38,135 nucleotides of DNA from Bacteroidetes bacterium GWF2_43_63 (lineage in GTDB: Bacteria; Bacteroidota; Bacteroidia; Bacteroidales; DTU049): positions 1 through 38,135 of the forward strand of contig MEOQ01000007.1 in NCBI GenBank assembly GCA_001769275.1, given 5' to 3'. This document shows positions 33,117-38,135 of the stretch, one piece after another (position 1 is the stretch's first letter; every line of letters starts with the position of its first letter). The notes below the pieces were generated by a model. It did no database searches. It was not told where the DNA came from and worked only from the letters and a program-made list of their open reading frames with translations. The position numbers and the translations under genes were made by a program.

Positions 33117-33869
33117 TTATTTTTTCTTCTTTGAGGCTTTGATGAATTCATCAATAGCCATGGTCATGCTCGGCGCATTGGGCGTCGGAGCCGGTATATC
33201 AACCCTTAATTTTGCAGCTTCGGCGGCCTGCAAGGTTGTTTTTCCATAAGTAGCGATCAATTGTTCGCCCTGAGTGTATTTTGGAAAATTATGTTTCAGC
33301 GAGACAATCCCGCTGGGACTAAAGAAGCAAAGAAGATCAAATGCGGTGATATCAATATCTTTAAGGTCAGCACTTTCGTTTTTATAGATGACGGCTTTCT
33401 GAAAGTTTACGTTATTGGCCGTCAGCATTGAATACAATTCTTCGTTGGGGGAGTCATTGCAGGGAAGCACCAGTTTCTCGTCCTTGTGTTTTTTCAGCAG
33501 CGGCAACAGGCTCTGATAGGTTGAATCGCCGTAAAAAATCTTGCGCTTGCGGAATTGAATATATTTCTGCAAATAAAAAGCAATCTGGTCGGAAGTACAG
33601 AAATACTTCATGTTTTCCGAAATCTCGATCCGAAGATCTTTGGCAAGTGCGAAGTAATTTTCAATGGCGTTGCGGCTTGTAAAAATTATTCCGGTAAATT
33701 CGGCCAGATTAATTCTTGACTGGCGGAATTCGGCTGAACTAAGCCCTACAACAGCAAAGAATTTTCGGAATTCAAACTTAACGTTGTGCTTTGTAATAAG
33801 TTCCTGATAGGGCGTTTTTTCAATTTCAGCCGGCTTGGGTTGCGATACCAGAATGTTCTTTATTTTCAC
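33117..33869 (-). CDS. hemD: Uroporphyrinogen-III synthase
   Basis: This 250-residue cytoplasmic enzyme cyclises hydroxymethylbilane with inversion of ring D to make uroporphyrinogen III, the precursor of heme, siroheme and cobalamin. It begins KIKNILVSQPKPAEIEKTPY, typical of Bacteroidetes HemD. Other matches are the segment around EFTGIIFTSRNAIENYF, LVLPCNDSPNEEL and FFSPSGIVSLKHNF. The GTG at 33867-33869 is chosen because it places the first beta strand at the N-terminus; a longer reading to 33962 would overlap the upstream gene and add unrelated residues. It lies 26 bp after the DUF4271 gene, a pairing common in this phylum. Confidence 0.9.
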   Translation of the reverse strand: MKIKNILVSQPKPAEIEKTPYQELITKHNVKFEFRKFFAVVGLSSAEFRQSRINLAEFTGIIFTSRNAIENYFALAKDLRIEISENMKYFCTSDQIAFYLQKYIQFRKRKIFYGDSTYQSLLPLLKKHKDEKLVLPCNDSPNEELYSMLTANNVNFQKAVIYKNESADLKDIDITAFDLLCFFSPSGIVSLKHNFPKYTQGEQLIATYGKTTLQAAEAAKLRVDIPAPTPNAPSMTMAIDEFIKASKKKK

Positions 33870-33895
33870 CACAGTTGAGATATTTGAGATTGAAA

Positions 33896-34738
33896 TTATT
33901 GTGAAATGCGCTCTGCAATTAGTTTTAAGGCAAATGCAACGGGAACGATTTCGACGGTGCAAAAATACAAAATAAAATAAAACAAGCCGTAGGTTGTTTC
34001 TAAAATTCCTGTATAGAGAGAAAGTAGTATCCTGTAAGCCTGTAGCAGCGCTACGAAACCAAGGGTGATATACCAGAAGATTTGAGCAACAGGGCTGAAC
34101 GCAACAGCGAACAACATTAAAGGCAGTACTGTTGCCAGCATGGCCATTATGAAATAATCCCGATAAAGATACTGTTCAGTGATTTCGGATGTCATGTAAA
34201 CCACTTTTGCCAGATATATAATCAGGTATCTCAAAATATAATATCCACTGAAACCTGCCAACAGTAGCAACAAGGTCTCAAAACCATTTTCAGCCGGAAT
34301 AATCTCTTTGTGAAAAAGCCAGAGCCAGGTTCCGACAGCCAGGCATAAAGCCGTGTTAAGGACGATGATGTAGGTTGACAGGTGGTTGCCGATGCTGAAA
34401 TTCCGCATAAAGATCGAAGCAAATCGATTGTTGAAGGCCGCTCGGAAAGCGCCCTGAATTCTCTGGAAATCCACTCTCACCAGCCAAAGCGAAATGAGCA
34501 GAGGAACGACAAGGGCTGTAATAAACAAAAAATCGTCGGGGTTGTTTTTTTTTGTTTCCGGAGCAGGATTTCCTATGTCGGTGTTTGTGAAAAACCGACC
34601 GCTCGAAGAATAATCACTGGCAGTCGTTTGTCGGATTATAGTTGAATCCGGATTTTCTGAAAACAATACAGGAGCTTCATCCATGGTGCGGCCATGCAAA
34701 TAAAGCGCTGAAGTGGTGTCTTCAACTCTGAACGGCAT
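33896..34738 (-). CDS. DUF4271 membrane protein
   Basis: This protein of about 280 residues matches the DUF4271 family found next to hemD in Bacteroidetes. The first 80 residues are polar. Six to seven membrane helices follow, for example DFLFITALVVPLLISLWLV, NTALCLAVGTWLWLF, LLLLLAGFSGYYILRYLIIY and LYTGILETTYGLFYFILYF. Its function is unknown. The ATG at 34736-34738 is preferred (PFRVEDTTSALYLHG); a GTG eight codons upstream (34760-34762) is the alternative. It is first in the minus-strand run that continues through hemD, rnpA and yidD. Confidence 0.8.
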   Translation of the reverse strand: MPFRVEDTTSALYLHGRTMDEAPVLFSENPDSTIIRQTTASDYSSSGRFFTNTDIGNPAPETKKNNPDDFLFITALVVPLLISLWLVRVDFQRIQGAFRAAFNNRFASIFMRNFSIGNHLSTYIIVLNTALCLAVGTWLWLFHKEIIPAENGFETLLLLLAGFSGYYILRYLIIYLAKVVYMTSEITEQYLYRDYFIMAMLATVLPLMLFAVAFSPVAQIFWYITLGFVALLQAYRILLSLYTGILETTYGLFYFILYFCTVEIVPVAFALKLIAERISQ

Positions 34739-34762
34739 GAATGTCTGCGGCGAAATCTCCAC

Positions 34763-35223
34763 GGGTTGATGTTTTCGAGGTGCAAAGGTACAAATTTAAT
34801 GGCTCAACGCTTGCCGCGGACCGCGCAGAACATCGTGAGTGGAAAGTTATCAAGTGAAAAAGTTGAAAGGCGACGTAAGAAACACTACGCAGAGAGTATA
34901 GCGCATGACTTTGACATTTTTATCTTTTCACTTTTATCTTTTGTCTTTTATCTTTTGTCTTTTTGTATTCGCTCTCGCTCTGATTTCTACAACCTCTCTG
35001 CGTTGCTGACTGTGTCACGTTTTACGTGAAAGCGACCTGTCACGATTGCTATCGTGAGCGTTGGAGAATTTGTCTTTAAGCATCTGGTGCGATTTATAAG
35101 TGGTTTTACTGAAATTGATATTTTTACGGCAACCAAACATCATATTATTAAAACAAAAAACAAATAAGAAGTGACAAAAAATAAAATATTTCATATCATT
35201 GTACATTCAATTGTGAAGTTGCC
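34763..35223. other. Repeat-rich spacer without a gene
   Basis: No credible gene is seen. It holds two tandem copies of CTTTTATCTTTTGT (34931-34944 and 34945-34958), the 14-mer CAACCTCTCTGCGT (34990-35003) shared with 15565-15578, an inverted partial copy ACGCAGAGAG (34887-34896), and two short perfect hairpins: TCACGT-TTT-ACGTGA and CACGAT-TGCT-ATCGTG between 35013 and 35058. Confidence 0.6.
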
Positions 35224-35745
35224 ATGAAAACAAAATCAATTAATAATATTTTCGCTCTCGCACTCATTCTGTTCACTGTTTTGGGTTGTGGCAAATTTGA
35301 GGATGGGCCAAAAATAAGTTTCAGGTCTGTGATGAATAGAATATATGGGACATACAGGGTTGAATATGTCTCAAAAAACGGAGAGGATCTGACAAATTAC
35401 TGGAAGTCGTATTACGATCTTAGTTTCAAAATTTATTCTCCGTATTATGAACGACCTGATGATTCTCCATCCTTGGAGGTATCTGGTTTTATCGAATGCA
35501 ATGATTCGTTAATAAGCTATGCAGCAGGATATCAGACATTTATTCAAATCGATAAAAATGTATATATCCCGATGTATAATTACATGATTGATACGGCATT
35601 GTATCCAGACCGGCATTTTTACCCTTTGTTGATTACAACAGAGGAAGGTGGCGTAATGTTCAGAGTGACCCGGTTAACCGATGACGAAATGTGGCTTTTT
35701 CTTGATGATGATAACGACGTGTATGAAATAAAAATGAGAGAATAG
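35224..35745 (+). CDS. Small lipoprotein, copy 1 of a duplicated pair
   Basis: This 173-residue protein has a lipoprotein signal (NIFALALILFTVLGC) followed by GKFEDGPKISFRS, a motif seen in many small Bacteroidetes lipoproteins that look lipocalin-like. The remainder is beta-rich (YGTYRVEYVSKNGED, FRVTRLTDDEMWLFLDDDND). It should be attached to the outer membrane. The first 29 codons match the second lipoprotein gene (35933) closely at DNA level, while the remainders differ. Both genes are AT-rich. No function is known. Confidence 0.8.
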   Translation: MKTKSINNIFALALILFTVLGCGKFEDGPKISFRSVMNRIYGTYRVEYVSKNGEDLTNYWKSYYDLSFKIYSPYYERPDDSPSLEVSGFIECNDSLISYAAGYQTFIQIDKNVYIPMYNYMIDTALYPDRHFYPLLITTEEGGVMFRVTRLTDDEMWLFLDDDNDVYEIKMRE

Positions 35746-35747
35746 GT

Positions 35748-35915
35748 ATGATACGGTCTGGACTTGCACTAAAGATTTTTTGCAAAAACAGCCAATCTTT
35801 GGGTGGAAGCTCCGGCACTCTGCTCAACAAAATAGAAGAACTCCCCCTTTGTGTGATTGATCTGAAAAAGGAAAACGAGAAATTGAGAAAAATGATTGAA
35901 AGTGTTTCAAATTAA
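35748..35915 (+). pseudogene. Coiled-coil micro-gene or remnant between the two lipoproteins
   Basis: A 55-residue frame from the ATG at 35748 to the TAA at 35913-35915 begins two bases after the first lipoprotein stop. Its second half, TLLNKIEELPLCVIDLKKEN followed by EKLRKMIES, is the type of coiled-coil tail that closes many Bacteroidetes chaperone-of-endosialidase or tail-fibre-like proteins. The first half (IRSGLALKIFCKNSQSLGG) does not fit that family. It is probably a broken 3' end of a longer gene that was lost, but a small functional protein cannot be excluded. Confidence 0.55.
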
Positions 35916-35932
35916 CCGTTAACCAAACCCCA

Positions 35933-36439
35933 ATGAAAACAAAATCAATCAGGAATATATTCGCTCTCGCTCTCATTCTCTTCACTGTCTTTGGTTGTAG
36001 CAAATATGAGGATGGGCCTTTGATTAGCTTTCGTTCAGCTGGTAGAAAAATACATAATACTATCTGGAGCATAGAATCTGTGATGAAAAATGACAATGAT
36101 ATTACTGTTGATGTTCATTCGCATTTTAATCGAATAAGTTTTTCAGGCAATCAGGATGAATACAGTAATATTGAAGGACTTGATTTGTTTAATGGATCAA
36201 CTACCGTAGGCTTTGGCTTGTGGTATTTCTCAGACAACGAATATAATGATAATGATTTTTCAAAACTGACTATGCATCTCATAAGTTTTCCCGGAGACAC
36301 AGCAGCATGCTATCCTTTTCCGTTGAATAAATTTTTGATTTTTAAAATCAATAGATTGACGATGGAAGATTTGTGGATTGAGCATACCGATAGTGTTCAA
36401 AACGAATATGTGATTAAATTTGAGAATAATCAGCAATGA
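35933..36439 (+). CDS. Small lipoprotein, copy 2 of a duplicated pair
   Basis: This 168-residue lipoprotein starts at the ATG at 35933 with a signal ending FTVFGC and then SKYEDGPLISFRS, the same pattern as copy 1 (GKFEDGPKISFRS). After about residue 35 the two proteins share only the general beta-rich layout (here SIESVMKNDNDITVD and FKINRLTMEDLWIEH; in copy 1 FRVTRLTDDEMWLFL). The similar closing RLT-x-x-D/E-xLW pattern supports a common family. A 7-bp hairpin (36449-36469) follows its stop. Function unknown. Confidence 0.8.
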   Translation: MKTKSIRNIFALALILFTVFGCSKYEDGPLISFRSAGRKIHNTIWSIESVMKNDNDITVDVHSHFNRISFSGNQDEYSNIEGLDLFNGSTTVGFGLWYFSDNEYNDNDFSKLTMHLISFPGDTAACYPFPLNKFLIFKINRLTMEDLWIEHTDSVQNEYVIKFENNQQ

Positions 36440-36448
36440 AAAATTTGA

Positions 36449-36469
36449 TTTGGCGCAATCATCGCCAAA
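36449..36469. terminator. Hairpin after the second lipoprotein gene, possible terminator
   Basis: TTTGGCG (36449-36455) and CGCCAAA (36463-36469) form a perfect stem with a 7-base loop ten bases after the stop at 36439. No T run follows on the plus strand, so its role as terminator is weak. Confidence 0.4.
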
Positions 36470-36554
36470 AAACACATAAAGCTCCTTCTAATCCGCCGCG
36501 GCGCATTCCATGTTCCTCTTGATCCGTCAGGATGCACGGATTTTTCTGTGTTCT

Positions 36555-36626
36555 CTCAACCTTAACCTTGACCTTGACCTCAACCTTGACCTTGACCTCA
36601 ACCTTGACCTTGACCTCAACCTTAAC
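36555..36626. repeat. Tandem hexamer array CT(T/C)(G/A)AC, twelve copies
   Basis: Twelve uninterrupted hexamers of CTTGAC, CTCAAC or CTTAAC occur. From the second CTCAAC they are arranged in an 18-bp higher-order period (CTCAAC, CTTGAC, CTTGAC). It lies about 110 bp upstream of ackA. Confidence 0.85.
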
Positions 36627-36739
36627 CTTCCGGCTTGCCTTTTTCCAAAGCAGAATTTATTTTTTCGGAATGTCTGATTTTTTCAAAATTTACAATACAT
36701 TAGCGGTGATTTTCAAACCAATTAAATTACATCTCAAAA

Positions 36740-37942
36740 ATGAAAATACTCGTATTGAATTGCGGCAGCTCCTCCATTAAGTATCAGCTGTTCGACATGG
36801 ACAAAAATGAACAGGCCCTGGCCAAAGGATTGCTCGAACGTATTGGAATTCCGAACAGTCTGCTCAAACATTCATCAACCGGGAAAGACCCTATTAAAGA
36901 GACCAGAGATATTCCGGATCATACGGTCGGAATTCAGTGGATTATTGACACTTTGCTTGATCCCGTGAAAGGTTGTCTGAAAGATAAAACCGAAATCAAT
37001 GCTGCCGGGCACCGCGTGGCGCATGGTGGTGAATTCTTCTCAGAAAGTGCGTTTATTGATTCGAAAACCAAAGACGCTATTGAAAAGCTTATAGAACTGG
37101 CTCCATTACACAACCCTGCAAACCTCAAAGGTATTCTGGCCATTGAAGCATTGTTGCCAGGACTGCCTCAGGTGGCTGTTTTCGACACTTCTTTTCATCA
37201 ATCAATGCCGGAGCATGCATTTCTTTACGGACTTCCATACGAAATGTATAAGGATAAAAAAATCCGCCGCTACGGATTCCATGGCACCAGCCATAAATTT
37301 GTTGCCGAAAAAGCAGCAACAATATTGGGACTGGACTGGACAAAATTGAAAATCATTACCTGCCATCTGGGCAACGGATCTTCAATTGCCGCTATTCTCA
37401 ATGGTAAGTCGATTGATTCTTCGATGGGCTATACTCCTGTTGAAGGTTTGCTGATGGGAACCCGGGTTGGTGATCTTGACCTTGGCGCATTGCTTGCCAT
37501 TATGGATCGCGAAAACATGTCGAATGCTGAAGCCAATACGCTCATCAATAAGAAAAGCGGATTGCTTGGTATTTCAGGTGTCTCTTCTGATATGCGCGAC
37601 ATTGAAATAGCTGCAGCCGAAGGAAATCATCAGGCCAACATGGCGCTGGAAGTTTTTGCCTATCGTGTGAAAAAATATATTGGTTCTTATATGGCAGCGC
37701 TGAATGGTCTCGATCTGCTTATTTTCACCGGTGGTATTGGTGAAAATGATGGCGAGAGCCGCCGCCGTATATGTAGCAATATGGAAGGCCTCGGTGTTGA
37801 ATTTGATATTGAGAAAAACAAAGGTTTGCGTGGCACAGACGCAGTAATTTCAACATCATCATCCAAAGTGAAAGTGATGACCATCACCACTGACGAAGAG
37901 CTGGTGATTGCCCGCGACACATTTCGTATTGTTACGAAGTAA
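36740..37942 (+). CDS. ackA: Acetate kinase
   Basis: This 400-residue cytoplasmic enzyme interconverts acetyl phosphate plus ADP with acetate plus ATP, giving ATP during fermentation. Signature motifs are VLNCGSSSIKYQLF (Asn7), the active-site arginine in AAGHRVAHGG (Arg92), VAVFDTSFHQSMP, YGFHGTSHKFVAEKA, and IITCHLGNGSSIAAI with GTRVGDLDLGAL. The late LIFTGGIGENDGESRRRIC and the C-terminal TTDEELVIARDT, whose Glu helps bind metal, are also present, so the active site is complete. It starts at ATG 36740 and ends just before a hairpin terminator. Phosphate acetyltransferase (pta), its usual partner, is not next to it on the upstream side. Confidence 0.97.
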   Translation: MKILVLNCGSSSIKYQLFDMDKNEQALAKGLLERIGIPNSLLKHSSTGKDPIKETRDIPDHTVGIQWIIDTLLDPVKGCLKDKTEINAAGHRVAHGGEFFSESAFIDSKTKDAIEKLIELAPLHNPANLKGILAIEALLPGLPQVAVFDTSFHQSMPEHAFLYGLPYEMYKDKKIRRYGFHGTSHKFVAEKAATILGLDWTKLKIITCHLGNGSSIAAILNGKSIDSSMGYTPVEGLLMGTRVGDLDLGALLAIMDRENMSNAEANTLINKKSGLLGISGVSSDMRDIEIAAAEGNHQANMALEVFAYRVKKYIGSYMAALNGLDLLIFTGGIGENDGESRRRICSNMEGLGVEFDIEKNKGLRGTDAVISTSSSKVKVMTITTDEELVIARDTFRIVTK

Positions 37943-37960
37943 TTTTTCTGAATTCTGATA

Positions 37961-37996
37961 AAAACCTCTGTAGTGAAAGCTGCGGAGGTTTTTTTT
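37961..37996 (+). terminator. Rho-independent terminator of ackA
   Basis: ACCTC (37964-37968) and GAGGT (37985-37989) form the base of a hairpin followed directly by eight T (37989-37996). It begins about 20 bases after the ackA stop. Confidence 0.75.
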
Positions 37997-38135
37997 AATA
38001 AAAAAATGCCTCTGGATTTTTCCTGACTTCGCCACTGGGACACCCATTTTTTTTCTGAAGTTTTTGAGGAAATTCATCCAATAAAAACAAAGGAAGAGTG
38101 TAAATACTTATTATGAATTTTTCCTGACCTGCAGC
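37997..38135. other. Window end with a short direct repeat, no gene called
   Basis: ATTTTTCCTGAC occurs twice (about 38016-38027 and 38117-38128), about 100 bp apart. A small minus-strand frame (from 38077) runs through it into the ackA terminator and is not credible. The segment could be part of a dispersed repeat or mobile element end. Confidence 0.4.

Larger units (their letters stand above)
36440..36739. other. Spacer with hairpin and hexamer array, no gene
   Basis: Contains the hairpin at 36449-36469 and the hexamer array at 36555-36626. An open frame through the array (36532-36780) is low-complexity (Thr-Leu repeats) and runs into ackA, so it is not called. Confidence 0.6.

Noticed and set aside
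33870-33962. Longer start for uroporphyrinogen-III synthase
   Set aside because: Overlaps the DUF4271 coding sequence and adds residues unlike the family; the GTG at 33869 fits.
36555-36626. CRISPR or minisatellite-coded protein
   Set aside because: Direct hexamers without spacers, and no credible gene uses them.
36532-36780. Open frame of Thr-Leu repeats through the hexamer array
   Set aside because: Low-complexity translation of a tandem repeat, overlaps the start of ackA in another frame and has no protein features.
37859-38077. Minus-strand frame at the window end
   Set aside because: Runs antisense through the ackA terminator and end of ackA with no recognisable protein pattern.
1-38135. 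tRNA or rRNA genes
   Set aside because: Scanned for TTCGA-type T-arm signatures with CCA-adjacent acceptor stems and for rRNA segments; the few hits fall inside coding sequence and do not fold into cloverleaves.

Overview
The window comes from a Bacteroidota (Bacteroidetes) chromosome, probably an anaerobic or fermentative relative of the Bacteroidales. Evidence: an ECF sigma factor/FecR/TonB-receptor cassette; C-terminal type IX secretion (T9SS) sorting domains on two secreted proteins; the phylum-typical -7 promoter element TAnnTTTG before several genes; DUF4271 next to uroporphyrinogen-III synthase; and an acetate kinase. No tRNA, rRNA or CRISPR array was found.

Layout. Positions 1-3.4 kb (minus strand) hold a sigma/anti-sigma/TonB-receptor regulon whose receptor lacks most of its barrel. 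3.5-7.1 kb (minus) has a small membrane protein, a small acidic protein with a strong Shine-Dalgarno, a glycosyltransferase and an AlbA/Schlafen-type ATPase-like protein. 7.3-11.1 kb (plus) is a two-gene unit: a large secreted GH18-CUB-LamG-like protein with a T9SS tail, and a secreted esterase. 11.2-14.7 kb (minus) has a small secreted protein, an ArsB/NhaD-like permease, a lipoprotein metallophosphoesterase and its upstream partner. 14.8-16.7 kb (plus) has a YebC-family protein and an alpha/beta hydrolase, separated by an unusual 9-bp tandem repeat. 16.7-19.9 kb (minus) has a VOC protein, a second-type elongation factor G and a DUF1697 protein.

20.1-25.6 kb (plus) is the most striking region. 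Two secreted proteins of unknown function are encoded there, and the second gene is split by a complete 2597-bp IS21-family element with intact istA and istB, multiple terminal binding repeats and a perfect 8-bp target duplication. Removing the element and one duplication restores a 702-residue T9SS protein in frame.

25.6-34.7 kb (minus) is a tightly packed, often overlapping run of ten genes: DUF4271, hemD, rnpA, yidD, S41 protease, O-antigen-ligase-like protein, cytidine deaminase, a thioredoxin-fold lipoprotein without its cysteines, an outer-membrane barrel protein and an LpxH-like hydrolase. It mixes housekeeping with envelope biogenesis. 34.7-38.1 kb (plus) has a repeat-rich spacer, two related lipoproteins flanking a remnant-like coiled-coil micro-gene, a hexamer tandem repeat, and ackA with its terminator.

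The best candidates for a second look are the IS21-split secreted protein, the EF-G paralogue whose GTPase motifs are degraded, the cysteine-less TlpA-like lipoprotein, the hairpin that overlaps the end of the alpha/beta hydrolase gene, and the mutually exclusive hairpins near 5.65 kb. No complete defence system or clearly new multi-gene system was recognised. All family assignments are from reading motifs by eye; no database search was run.
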